Shown here: in pieces, positions 54,107 to 63,497 of the stretch | Layout of the letters: every line of letters begins with the position of its first letter | How positions within the stretch are numbered: position 1 is the stretch's first letter | NCBI GenBank assembly: GCA_029555415.1 | Contig: JAKPSI010000061.1 | Coordinates: 62,001 to 126,000 of the forward strand | Source of the DNA: Bacteroidota bacterium | GTDB taxonomy: Bacteria; Bacteroidota; Bacteroidia; Chitinophagales; Chitinophagaceae | Direction: 5' to 3' | DNA: 64,000 bases | Translations under genes and position numbers: made by a program | Notes under the pieces: generated by a model | Told to the model about the DNA's origin: nothing | Databases searched by the model: none | What the model saw: only the letters and a program-made list of their open reading frames with translations

Positions 54107-55102
54107 TCAGATAGAACCGCCTTCCACGAGCCGTGAAGGCAGGATGATCGCTTTGGGAGCGGTGATGCTCTCCATATTCTCGAGCATCCTTTTGATCGCC
54201 AGTTTTCCCAGTTCAAATCCGCTTGTTTCAATGTAGGTGATTTCCGGATAGAAGAGTCCGGGAATGAACCCATTACTGATGGCGAGTATGGATATATCCT
54301 GCGGGATCTGCAATCCGGCACGCAGGATCGTTTTCATGGCGCCGATGAGTAATTCATCACTCATACAGAAAACATGATCGGGCCGGTTCCTTGATGCCAG
54401 TGCTTCTGCGGTGGCCAGTCGCGCTTCATCCGCATTCTTGCAGCAGTGCACGGAAGTTTTGATCTTGCCGCCATGCTGGGCGATCACATTCAGGAAAGCC
54501 TGTTTCCTTTTTTTGGTAATGGAAAGATCCGCGTTCCCGAACAGGGCAAGGACATGTTTCTTTTTATACTTGAGAATGGTGTGTGCGGCAAGGCTTGCGG
54601 CTTCTTCATCCGCCATGCAAATGGTATCGGCATTGATCGCATCCGGTACTTTATCGAAGAAGATGACAGGGATACCGGATTCGCGGTATTTGCTTAAAAG
54701 CTGAGTAGAAAGTGTATCGGGTGCAACGGAGATGAAGATACCGTCAACACGGTTGAGTTTACAGAGCTTGAGGTTTTCGGCTTCCAGTAAGGGATCGTCG
54801 CCGGATTGCAGGATCATGAGGGAGTATCCGAACTTCCTGGCTTCCACTTCCACGGCGGAAATGAAAGAATCGTAGAACATATTGGATATGGCCGGTACAA
54901 TGAGACCGAATACTTTACTCTTGTTGGTACGCAGGTTCACGGCATAGGCATTGGGCTCATATTCCATGAGTGCCGCGAGTTCCTTGACCTTTCTTTTGGT
55001 ATTCTCTGAAATATCCGGATGATTCTTCAAGGCTCTCGAGACCGTAGAAATACTAAGGTTAAGCTGTTCGGAGATCTTTTTCAATGTAGCAGGCTGGCCC
55101 AT
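54107..55102 (-). CDS. LacI-family transcriptional regulator
   Basis: 331 codons. The HTH (ATLKKISEQLNLSISTVSRA, LKNHPDISENTKRKV) and the periplasmic-binding-protein-like effector domain (SKVFGLIVPAISNMFYDSFI, VDGIFISVAP, DHVFCMSDELLIGAM, DISILAISNG) are complete. It is divergent from susC across 344 bases that contain an 18-bp palindrome, the usual arrangement of a repressor next to the transport genes it controls. The sugar effector is not predictable. Confidence 0.92.
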   Translation of the reverse strand: MGQPATLKKISEQLNLSISTVSRALKNHPDISENTKRKVKELAALMEYEPNAYAVNLRTNKSKVFGLIVPAISNMFYDSFISAVEVEARKFGYSLMILQSGDDPLLEAENLKLCKLNRVDGIFISVAPDTLSTQLLSKYRESGIPVIFFDKVPDAINADTICMADEEAASLAAHTILKYKKKHVLALFGNADLSITKKRKQAFLNVIAQHGGKIKTSVHCCKNADEARLATAEALASRNRPDHVFCMSDELLIGAMKTILRAGLQIPQDISILAISNGFIPGLFYPEITYIETSGFELGKLAIKRMLENMESITAPKAIILPSRLVEGGSI

Positions 55103-55446
55103 AATCTGATTTCAGGCTAAAAATACATATTAGATTTTTTCCACCGAAATCATTTCCGCAAACATTTGCGGAGATTTTTTCGGAACCGAATTCCTCCTCA
55201 GATGTTTTAACTACACATAAATACCTATACATTTATCATGTAAACGACCCTTTTTAACAATTTTTTCGTTTAAGCAGCACAGGTAGTGAACTACTTGTCT
55301 GTTTACCCGTACAGGATTTTTTGATCCGGGTCAGAAACAAAAACCGTATCCCACCATTGCCATACGTGCCATTTTGTGCTCCTGAAAGGGGGTATTATAT
55401 ATATGGAATAACACATCGATTATCACTTTTAAAAAAATGATTGCTT
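55103..55446 (+). promoter_or_regulatory. lacI-susC intergenic region with operator-like palindrome
   Basis: TCCGCAAACATTTGCGGA at 55155-55172 is a perfect 8-bp inverted repeat around CA, well suited to a dimeric LacI protein. A GTAGT/ACTAC repeat lies at 55283-55294. A hairpin built from ACCC/GGGT and GGAT/ATCC lies at 55305-55331, inside the probable susC leader. The closest promoter match is TACATTTA at 55228-55235 without a good -33. No gene is seen here. Confidence 0.45.
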
Positions 55447-58400
55447 ATGTCATTAAAAACACTGCTGTCAGCTCTTTTGTGCACTGTTTTCGTGCTTCTG
55501 GTGCAGGTTGCTTCTGCGCAGGACAAGACGATCACAGGAAAGGTCACTGATTCGAAGGACGGCGCCCCGGTTCAGGGTGCGACGGTTCAGGCCAAGGGTA
55601 CCCGTACAGGTACATCCACCAAGGCCGATGGTTCTTTCACCCTCTCAGTCGGGTCAAATGTTACGACCCTTGTTATCAGTTCTGTTGGTTATGAATCACA
55701 GGAAGTATCTGTAGCCGGTAAATCATCGGTTGAGATCTCTTTTGTGGCTACCGGCGGTGCTAACCTGAATGAGGTGGTTGTTACCGGTTATGGTACGGCC
55801 CGTAAAAAGGACCTTACCGGTGCGGTAGGTTCCCTTAAAGCCAAGGATTTCAACAAAGGAATTCAGGCGTCTCCCCAGACCCTGATCCAGGGTAAAGTTG
55901 CCGGTGTTCAGGTAACAGGTGATAACGGTGCTCCCGGTGCCGGTGTTACACTGCGTATCCGCGGTAACTCTTCTCTGCGTAACGGTAACTCTCCGCTCAT
56001 CGTAGTGGATGGTGTGCCCCTTTCCAACTCTAACTCACGTCCCGACATCGGCCTGTCAGATGTTGGCGGTAGTACGCCTTCCGGCAACCCGCTCAACTTC
56101 ATCAACCCGGCTGATATCGCTTCTATCGACGTACTGAAAGATGCCTCTGCCGCTGCGATCTACGGTTCACGCGGTGCGAATGGTGTGATCCAGATCACTA
56201 CCAAACGCGGACAAAGCGGTGCTCCCAAAGTGGAGTTCAACGCTTCTGTTGGTATCAGCAGTATCGCTAAACGTCTGGATGTCCTGACCGGTGATCAGTA
56301 CCGTACCGCTCTTGGCGAGTTCGGTTTCCCCACCTCAGTATCCAACAGCACTACGCCTACCGCTAACTTCGGCAGCAGCGTGAATGCACTGGATGCGGTC
56401 ATCCGCACCGCTAAAACACAGAACTATGGTGTTGCCTTCAGTGGTGGTAACGAGAATGGACGCTACCGCGCTTCATTCAGCTACCTGAATCAGGAAGGTA
56501 TCGTTCAGAAATCAGGTTTTGAAAAACTGACTGCAGGTCTGACCAGCAACTTCAAACTGCTGGACAATAAAAAACTCGGACTGGATTTCAGCATCCTGAC
56601 CTCACAAACCAATGAAGATGTTGCTCCGATCTCCGGAACAGCAGGTTTCAAAGGATCTCTGATCGGTCAGGCACTGCAGTGGAACCCCACCCGTTCACTT
56701 TTCAAAACAGATGGCACACTGAATTTCGACTATGGCAGCGACCAGATCAACCCGCTCGCCTACAGCCGTGCTTATTTCGATAAAGCGAAAGTGACTTCCG
56801 TACTGGCCAACTTCGCGCCCAGCTACAAGATCACGAACGACCTCGAATATAAATTGCAGGTTTCTGTGAACTACTCTGTAGGTTCACGCCATCAGTACAC
56901 TACCGCTTATATCAATATCAACGATATCGCTATCGATGGTAACGGTAAAGGTGGTGAGGCCAATATTGCTCAGAACGAACTGCTGAGCAAACAGGTGACC
57001 AACACACTTTCTTTTGTAAAAGACATAGCCAAGAATGTGAACCTGAACGCGGTGATCGGTCATGAGTACCTGAAAACCGATTTCAATGGTAGCTCCATGT
57101 ACGCGCGTCGTTTCCTCCCGACCGACAAACCGTACTACTATTTCATGAGTTCTTCCGATCCTTCCACACGCCGTACCAATGGTTTTGCTGATCCTACAAC
57201 GGAACTGCAATCCTTCTTCGGCCGTGTAGTTGTGAATCTGTCTGATAAATACCTCTTCAACGCTACCATGCGTGCGGATGGTTCCAGCAAATTCGGTTCG
57301 AACAACCGTTATGGTTATTTCCCCTCCGTATCTGCTGCATGGAATCTCGACAAAGAGAATTTCATGAAGAGCGTAAGTTTCGTTCGTAACCTGAAACTGC
57401 GTGCAAGCTGGGGTATTACCGGTAACCAGGAGTTCCCTGCAGGTGCTGCTCAGATCCTGTATGTACTCAATGGTTCTAACCCCGCAACCTTCCAGCAATC
57501 TCAGATCGCTAACCCGAACCTGAAATGGGAGTCTACCACTACCGCTAACATCGGTGCTGACTTCTCCCTGCTGAAAGGCAAGATCAACGGTTCTATCGAC
57601 TACTTCAACCGCGATACGAAAGACCTGCTGTTCCCCCGCGATGCGGCTGACCCTGTAACACCGAACGGTGCCATCCAGTGGTCTAACATCGACGGTGATG
57701 TGATCAACAAAGGTTTTGAGATCTCCCTGAACGGCGATATCATCAAGAAAAAAGACCTGACCTGGAACCTGGGTGTGAATGCATCCTTCCTGAACAACAC
57801 CCTTAAGAATTTCGTAGGTGAAATTCCGACAGGTGAAGTGAACGGTCAGGGTCTGTCCGGCGCCTTTGCCCAGCTGATCAAAACTGGTTATGCCCTGAAC
57901 TCCTTCTACCTGAAGAAATTCATCGGCATCGACAAAACGACCGGTATTTCCCTTTATCAGGATGGTGAGGCTAAATTTTTCATGGGTTCAGCCAACCCCA
58001 AAGTGCTTCTTGGCGTTTCTACCAGTGTGAACTATCAGAAATTCTCTCTGGACCTGAACTTCAACGGTGCTTTCGGCCACTATCTGTATAACAATACAGC
58101 TAACGGCGTTACTTCTTTCAACAATATCGGTAAACGTAATATCGGATTGAGCGAATACAACATCGCTAAATCACTCGGTGAAAAACCAGTGAACCCGACA
58201 AGTGCGTCTTCCCGTTACCTGGAGAAAGGTGACTATCTGAAACTGAACAACGCTACCCTCTCTTATGCAGTAGGTAACCTTGGAAAGAACATCCGTAATG
58301 CAAATGTGTTTGTAACTGGTCAGAACCTGTTCGTGATCACGAAGTTCACAGGCTTCGATCCGGAAGTGAACGTTGCCAAACCGATGAACGGCGTTCCGTC

Positions 58401-58470
58401 ATTCGGTATGGAGAACACTCCGTATCCCAGTGCCCGTACATTCACTGTAGGTATCAACTTTACTTTATAA
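55447..58470 (+). CDS. SusC-type TonB-dependent outer-membrane receptor
   Basis: About 1007 codons from ATG 55447 (TTG 55441 is in frame just upstream). Signal peptide ends VASAQ. Residues about 25-105 are the carboxypeptidase-regulatory-like domain (ITGKVTDSKDGAPVQGATVQ). The plug has VVVTGYGTARKKDLTGAVGS and the SusC hallmark VLKDASAAAIYGSRGANGVI. The barrel ends TFTVGINFTL. With SusD it forms the outer-membrane import complex for an oligosaccharide or other oligomer. Codon choice (AAC, CTG, GGT) is strongly biased, suggesting high expression. The substrate is not evident. Confidence 0.95.
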   Translation: MSLKTLLSALLCTVFVLLVQVASAQDKTITGKVTDSKDGAPVQGATVQAKGTRTGTSTKADGSFTLSVGSNVTTLVISSVGYESQEVSVAGKSSVEISFVATGGANLNEVVVTGYGTARKKDLTGAVGSLKAKDFNKGIQASPQTLIQGKVAGVQVTGDNGAPGAGVTLRIRGNSSLRNGNSPLIVVDGVPLSNSNSRPDIGLSDVGGSTPSGNPLNFINPADIASIDVLKDASAAAIYGSRGANGVIQITTKRGQSGAPKVEFNASVGISSIAKRLDVLTGDQYRTALGEFGFPTSVSNSTTPTANFGSSVNALDAVIRTAKTQNYGVAFSGGNENGRYRASFSYLNQEGIVQKSGFEKLTAGLTSNFKLLDNKKLGLDFSILTSQTNEDVAPISGTAGFKGSLIGQALQWNPTRSLFKTDGTLNFDYGSDQINPLAYSRAYFDKAKVTSVLANFAPSYKITNDLEYKLQVSVNYSVGSRHQYTTAYININDIAIDGNGKGGEANIAQNELLSKQVTNTLSFVKDIAKNVNLNAVIGHEYLKTDFNGSSMYARRFLPTDKPYYYFMSSSDPSTRRTNGFADPTTELQSFFGRVVVNLSDKYLFNATMRADGSSKFGSNNRYGYFPSVSAAWNLDKENFMKSVSFVRNLKLRASWGITGNQEFPAGAAQILYVLNGSNPATFQQSQIANPNLKWESTTTANIGADFSLLKGKINGSIDYFNRDTKDLLFPRDAADPVTPNGAIQWSNIDGDVINKGFEISLNGDIIKKKDLTWNLGVNASFLNNTLKNFVGEIPTGEVNGQGLSGAFAQLIKTGYALNSFYLKKFIGIDKTTGISLYQDGEAKFFMGSANPKVLLGVSTSVNYQKFSLDLNFNGAFGHYLYNNTANGVTSFNNIGKRNIGLSEYNIAKSLGEKPVNPTSASSRYLEKGDYLKLNNATLSYAVGNLGKNIRNANVFVTGQNLFVITKFTGFDPEVNVAKPMNGVPSFGMENTPYPSARTFTVGINFTL

Positions 58471-58492
58471 TCAACAATAAATTAAACGCTAT

Positions 58493-60040
58493 ATGAAACA
58501 ATTAGTTAAAATACTTGTAGCTGCTGCGGTATTGACTGGCTGTTCCAAACTGGACGAGAAATTAGGAAGCCAGTTGTCTACCGGAGCATCCGGTGGTGGT
58601 GGAGTAAGCCCTGCCAATATCCTCGCAGGTACTTATGACGCGATGCGCGGACCCTACCAGGATCAGTCTGAAGTTTGGGCCGCACAAGAGCACACAACCG
58701 ATGAGTGTATCGGGCCCACAAGGGCTGGTGACTGGGATGACAACGGAGTTTGGCGCGTACTGCACTCTCATCAATGGGATGCCAACCACGCCTTCCTTGC
58801 CAACTCTTACCGTGACCTCGGCCGCGTGATCTTCTCCGCAACCGATCTGTTACGTTTCAGCCCCTCCACACAGCAAGCAGCTGAAGGCCGCTTCCTGCGT
58901 GCCATGGCTATGTTCACTATGCTGGATGGTTGGGATCAGGTTCCTTACCGCGCCAACACAGCTGATGCAACAGAAGTACCAACTGTAAGAAAAGGTACTG
59001 CTGCCCTGGATTACATCATCTCCGAGCTGACCGCGATCATCAATGATCTGCCTGCTGGTCCTGCCAGACAAGCTAACAAAGATGCCGCTAAGGTCCTCCT
59101 GATGAAATGTTACCTGAACAAAGGTGTGTATGCCAACCGCGCAGCACCCACTTTTGCTGCAGCTGACATGAACCAGGTGATCACACTCGCTGATCAGGTA
59201 ATGAACAGCACCCGTGGTTATGCACTTGCATCTAACTTCTTCGACAACTTTGCACCGGGTAACGATAACTCATCACTGGCGAAAGAAGTGATCTGGTCAG
59301 GTGAGAACATCGGCGGCGTAAGCTCCGGTAACGTTCGTTCACGCTGGTTCTGTGGTCTGCACTACAACCAGAACCCCAGCGGCTGGAACGGTTTCACAAC
59401 CCTGTCTGATTTCTACGACAAATTCGAAGCTGGCGATAAAAGAAGAGGTGGTAACGCATATCCCGGTCAAACCCAGGGTATCCTCCCCGGCTTCCTGATC
59501 GGTCAGCAGTTCAATGGTGCTGGTCAGCCTCTGCAAGACCGTACCGGTGCTCCTCTTGCTTTCACACGTGCCGTTAAATCCATCGAAGTTGGTTCCAACC
59601 TCGAGGTTACCGGTATCCGTGTTATCAAATACCCGATCGACTATACATCAGGCGATAACTCAAATAACGACTACGTTTATTTCCGTATCTCCGATGTGAT
59701 CCTGATGAAAGCAGAAGCAGAACTCCGTGGCGGTACCGCTACAGCTTCACCCGCAGCTTTCGGTGGTAGCAGTACCCCGCTCGCACAGGTTAACTTCCTC
59801 CGTACAGACGCTTCCCGCGGTGCATCTGCACTGGCAAGCCTGACGCTGGATAACCTGATCGATGAAAGAGGCCGTGAACTGTACTGGGAAGGCTGGAGAA
59901 GGAATGACCTCATCCGTTTCGGCAAGTACCTCGCCGCATGGCAGGAAAAACCCGCTTCAACGTCTGAGCGTCTGCTGTTCCCCATCCCCGCACGTTCTCT
60001 CGCAGCGAATCCTAACCTGGTTCAGAACCCCGGTTATTAA
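58493..60040 (+). CDS. SusD-type surface lipoprotein (RagB/SusD family)
   Basis: 515 codons. The lipoprotein signal ends AVLTGC with Cys17. Helical TPR-like segments typical of SusD are visible (AAEGRFLRAMAMFTMLDGWD, QVPYRAN) and the C-terminal block LIDERGRELYWEGWRRNDLI followed by RFGKYLAAW is a family signature. It acts as the lid that binds substrate for the SusC channel, 22 bases upstream. The same strong codon bias as SusC is seen. A good terminator follows at 60073. Confidence 0.95.
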   Translation: MKQLVKILVAAAVLTGCSKLDEKLGSQLSTGASGGGGVSPANILAGTYDAMRGPYQDQSEVWAAQEHTTDECIGPTRAGDWDDNGVWRVLHSHQWDANHAFLANSYRDLGRVIFSATDLLRFSPSTQQAAEGRFLRAMAMFTMLDGWDQVPYRANTADATEVPTVRKGTAALDYIISELTAIINDLPAGPARQANKDAAKVLLMKCYLNKGVYANRAAPTFAAADMNQVITLADQVMNSTRGYALASNFFDNFAPGNDNSSLAKEVIWSGENIGGVSSGNVRSRWFCGLHYNQNPSGWNGFTTLSDFYDKFEAGDKRRGGNAYPGQTQGILPGFLIGQQFNGAGQPLQDRTGAPLAFTRAVKSIEVGSNLEVTGIRVIKYPIDYTSGDNSNNDYVYFRISDVILMKAEAELRGGTATASPAAFGGSSTPLAQVNFLRTDASRGASALASLTLDNLIDERGRELYWEGWRRNDLIRFGKYLAAWQEKPASTSERLLFPIPARSLAANPNLVQNPGY

Positions 60041-60072
60041 GATAGTGAGCAGTTAGCAATTTTAGCAATTCA

Positions 60073-60107
60073 AAAGAAGCCATTTTCTAATGGCTTCTTT
60101 CTTTTTA
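60073..60107 (+). terminator. Intrinsic terminator after susD
   Basis: AAAGAAGCCATT (60073-60084) and AATGGCTTCTTT (60089-60100) form a perfect 12-bp stem with a 4-base loop, followed by a T-rich tract. It separates susCD from the lipoprotein genes downstream. Confidence 0.8.
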
Positions 60108-60117
60108 TAGCCCTTTC

Positions 60118-60164
60118 TGTACGTACGTACAAGTTCCTGAAATGGCCTAAATACAATAGTTTTG
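60118..60164 (+). promoter_or_regulatory. Palindrome and -7 element upstream of the FG-GAP lipoprotein genes
   Basis: TGTACGTACGTACA at 60118-60131 is a perfect 14-bp palindrome. TAGTTTTG at 60157-60164 is an exact -7 consensus match, 20 bases before ATG 60185. No clear -33 TTG exists, and the palindrome lies where an activator or repressor would bind. It indicates that these genes can be transcribed separately from susCD. Confidence 0.5.
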
Positions 60165-60184
60165 ACAATTATCCCCGCTGTGAG

Positions 60185-63100
60185 ATGAGAACGTATTTGC
60201 AAGCTATATTCTGCTCCGCCCTGCTGATCCTCGCTTCCTGCCATACCGGTAAAAAGCAGGATGCGCTGTTCACACAAATGGAAAAGACCGGCATCGCTTT
60301 CAGCAATGAGATCCGGAACAGTCCCGACTTCAACATCTTCAGCTACCGTAATTTTTATAACGGTGGCGGCACCGCTATCGGTGATATCAATAACGATGGT
60401 TGGGCCGATGTTTTCTTCACCGCCAACATGGGCGCCAATAAACTCTATCTCAACAAAGGCAACTGGCAATTCGAAGACATCTCCGCCAAAGCAGGCTTCG
60501 GCCCCAAGAGTGACTGGAGTACCGGCGTCGTTATGGCCGACATTAACCACGATGGCTGGCTCGACATCTTCGTCTGCAACGCCGGCTATATCGATGGTAA
60601 GAAACCCAAATGTCAGCTCTTCATCAATAATCATGATCTGACCTTCACCGACAAAGCCACTGAATACGGTCTCACAAATGAAGGCGGCTACACCACCCAC
60701 GCCGCATTCTTCGATTATGATAAGGATGGTGATCTCGATTGCTTCATTATCAACAACAGTTTCATTCCAGTTAATACACTCAACTACGCCAACAAACGGG
60801 AACTCCGTGCGCCCGACTGGCCCGTAGCTGATTTTCTCAAAGGCGGCGGCGATCACCTGTACCGGAATGATAACGGTAAATACGTTGACGTCAGCAAGGA
60901 TGCCGGTATCTACGGATCCCTTATCAGCTTCGGCCTCGGTGTGACCGTGGGTGATGTGAATGGCGATCAGTATCCCGACATCTATGTATCCAACGATTTC
61001 TTTGAAAGGGATTATCTCTATATCAATCAGCACGACGGCACCTTCAAAGACCAACTGGAAGACCGTGTGCAGCACATCAGTCACTCTTCCATGGGCGCTG
61101 ATATGGCCGATATCAATAATGATGGGTATCCCGATATCTTCACCACCGACATGCTGCCCGATGATGATTACCGGCTGAAGACCACCACCTCATTCGATAA
61201 TATCGATGTGTACCGCCTCAAACAGAAATCCGGTTTCTATAACCAGTTCACGCAAAACACCCTGCAGATCAATAACCAGAACGGACACTTCATGGAAGCC
61301 GGATTCTATGCGGGTGTAGCGGCCTCCGACTGGAGCTGGGGCGGCCTCATTTTTGACGCGGATAATGATAGTCGCCCGGACATCTTCGTCTGTAACGGCA
61401 TCTACAATGATGTAACGAATCAGGACTTCATCGATTTCTTTGCCAATGATGTGATCCAGAAAATGGTCATGACCGGCAAGAAAGACCAGTTCGATGAGAT
61501 CGTTAAGAAAATGCCTTCGCATCCGATCCCTAATAAATTCTTTCATAACGATGGCGACCTGCGTTTCTCCGATCAGGCGGAACAGAACGGACTCGGTACT
61601 CCCTCTTTCTCCAATGGTTCCGCTTATGGTGACCTCGATAATGATGGTGACCTGGACCTGATCGTCAATAATGTGAACCAACCTGCTTTCATTTATCGTA
61701 ATGAAACCAGGGAGAAAACGAATAATCATTTCATCGGCGTTAAACTCACCGGTAAAGGGGACAATACATTCGCTGTGGGCAGCAAGATCCGCGTGTACCG
61801 CGATCACCAGATCCTCAGTCGCGAACTCATCCCCACCCGCGGTTTCCAGTCATCGGTCGATTATAAACAGATCATCGGACTGGGTAATATGTCCGCCGAT
61901 TCCATGACCATCACCTGGCCCGATCAGACCGTTACGAAGATCATCGCTCCGAAAACGGATTCCGTCTATCAGATATCTCAGTCCACAGGCATAATGCCGG
62001 TAGCGGAAGTGGTCGCGCATATGGTCACTTTACTGGATACCGTAGCAGCTCCGTTCTTCGACCGTCATCAGGAAGATGATTTCATCGATTTCTATAATGA
62101 ACGCAATATCCCTGTCATGCTTTCCCGCGAAGGTCCCAAAGCCGATACCGCGGATGTGAACGGTGACGGACTCACTGATGTTTTCATCGGTGGAGCGATG
62201 AGTCAGCCAGGACAGTTATACATCCAGAAACCCGATGGCAGTTTTGCCAAAAGCCAGCAATCCGCATTTGATGCGGATAAAGGACCGGAAGACGTAGCCG
62301 TCTTATTCTTTGATGCGGATAAGGATGGCGACAAGGACCTGTTCGTCGGGTCCGGTGGTAACGTACTGCCACCCGGCGATCCGCAACTGCAGCATCGTTT
62401 ATACCTCAATGATGGCAAAGGCAATTTCACCGCTGCCACGAACGCGTTCCCTGAGAATACGGATAATACCGCGGTGGCCAGGGCCGCTGATATCGATAAT
62501 GATGGTGACCTCGATCTCTTCGTTGGCGCACGAAACGTACCCTTGAATTATGGTACCGTTCCGGTGAGTCATTTGTACCTGAATAATGGCACGGGAAAAT
62601 TCAGTACGGCTGTCGCTTTGAAGATCGGCATGGTCACCGATGCCGCTTTTGTCAATATCATGGGCGACAAAAAGAAAGAACTGGTTGTCGTGGGAGAATG
62701 GATGGCGCCAACGGTTTATAATTGTACCGCTACGGGCATGACGGAAATGAAGACCAATCTTTCCGCACTGAAAGGCTGGTGGCAATCGCTTTGTGTGGCC
62801 GATCTGGACGCGGATGGTGATGCCGATCTCGTGCTTGGCAATACCGGAGAGAACGGATACCTGCATCCCACACCGGAAGCACCGGTACGGATGTGGATCA
62901 ATGACTTTGACCAGAACGGTACCGCGGATAAGATCATCTCACGTTCGGTCAATAACCGCGATATGCCGGTGTTCCTGAAAAGAGAACTCACGGATCAGAT
63001 GCCTTCTTTGAAAAAACAGAACCTGCGTTTTGAAGCGTACGCGACCAAATCGGTGCAGGACCTGTTCCCCAAATCGGCGATGGACAAAGCGCAGATGTAT

Positions 63101-63484
63101 GAATTCAATTACTGTGCATCGGTAATGGCCATCAATGACGGCATCGGGAATTTTAGTATTGAGAAACTGCCTGTATTTACACAACTCGCTTCCGTGAATG
63201 CGATCCTGTTCACGGATATCAATCAGGACCAAAAGCCTGACCTGGTGTTCGGGGGGAATCAGTTCTATAATCAACCACAGTTGTCACGCAATGATGCCAG
63301 CTATGGGCACGTGATGCTGAACCGCGGCGGGGGCCAGTTCGAATGGATCTATCCGGCCACATCAGGACTTTCATTACGCGGTGAGATCCGTTCCATCGTC
63401 AGTGTTCCGGGTAAACTTGGAGTTCGCTTCCTTATTTTACAGAACAATGAAAAGCCGGTGTTGTACAGCGACAATCATTACTGA
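60185..63484 (+). CDS. FG-GAP/VCBS-repeat lipoprotein with ASPIC/UnbV domain
   Basis: 1099 codons. The lipoprotein signal is LLILASCHTGKK (Cys near 19). Many FG-GAP/VCBS calcium-binding repeats follow (AIGDINNDGWADVFFTANMG, MADINHDGWLDIFVCNAGY, DLDNDGDLDLIVNNV), each with a D-x-[DN]-x-DG loop, as in integrin-like seven-bladed propellers. Near residues 515-600 lies the ASPIC/UnbV module (VGSKIRVYRDHQILSRELIP, TRGFQSSVDYKQ), followed by a second propeller. Such proteins often follow SusCD pairs in Chitinophagaceae and are probably surface-exposed binding proteins; a catalytic role is not shown. Confidence 0.9.
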   Translation: MRTYLQAIFCSALLILASCHTGKKQDALFTQMEKTGIAFSNEIRNSPDFNIFSYRNFYNGGGTAIGDINNDGWADVFFTANMGANKLYLNKGNWQFEDISAKAGFGPKSDWSTGVVMADINHDGWLDIFVCNAGYIDGKKPKCQLFINNHDLTFTDKATEYGLTNEGGYTTHAAFFDYDKDGDLDCFIINNSFIPVNTLNYANKRELRAPDWPVADFLKGGGDHLYRNDNGKYVDVSKDAGIYGSLISFGLGVTVGDVNGDQYPDIYVSNDFFERDYLYINQHDGTFKDQLEDRVQHISHSSMGADMADINNDGYPDIFTTDMLPDDDYRLKTTTSFDNIDVYRLKQKSGFYNQFTQNTLQINNQNGHFMEAGFYAGVAASDWSWGGLIFDADNDSRPDIFVCNGIYNDVTNQDFIDFFANDVIQKMVMTGKKDQFDEIVKKMPSHPIPNKFFHNDGDLRFSDQAEQNGLGTPSFSNGSAYGDLDNDGDLDLIVNNVNQPAFIYRNETREKTNNHFIGVKLTGKGDNTFAVGSKIRVYRDHQILSRELIPTRGFQSSVDYKQIIGLGNMSADSMTITWPDQTVTKIIAPKTDSVYQISQSTGIMPVAEVVAHMVTLLDTVAAPFFDRHQEDDFIDFYNERNIPVMLSREGPKADTADVNGDGLTDVFIGGAMSQPGQLYIQKPDGSFAKSQQSAFDADKGPEDVAVLFFDADKDGDKDLFVGSGGNVLPPGDPQLQHRLYLNDGKGNFTAATNAFPENTDNTAVARAADIDNDGDLDLFVGARNVPLNYGTVPVSHLYLNNGTGKFSTAVALKIGMVTDAAFVNIMGDKKKELVVVGEWMAPTVYNCTATGMTEMKTNLSALKGWWQSLCVADLDADGDADLVLGNTGENGYLHPTPEAPVRMWINDFDQNGTADKIISRSVNNRDMPVFLKRELTDQMPSLKKQNLRFEAYATKSVQDLFPKSAMDKAQMYEFNYCASVMAINDGIGNFSIEKLPVFTQLASVNAILFTDINQDQKPDLVFGGNQFYNQPQLSRNDASYGHVMLNRGGGQFEWIYPATSGLSLRGEIRSIVSVPGKLGVRFLILQNNEKPVLYSDNHY

Positions 63485-63497
63485 TAAATACATTATT

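Noticed and set aside
55155-55180. The TCCGCAAA/TTTGCGGA palindrome followed by a T-run as a plus-strand terminator
   Set aside because: No plus-strand gene lies upstream for it to end, and the perfect repeat between lacI and susC fits an operator better.
60062-61084. A 340-codon open frame antisense to the first FG-GAP lipoprotein gene, rich in Ile/Val/Asp/Glu
   Set aside because: It mirrors the repeated Asp/Asn/Gly codons of the sense FG-GAP repeats. There is no start context or family motif, and the sense gene is clearly real.
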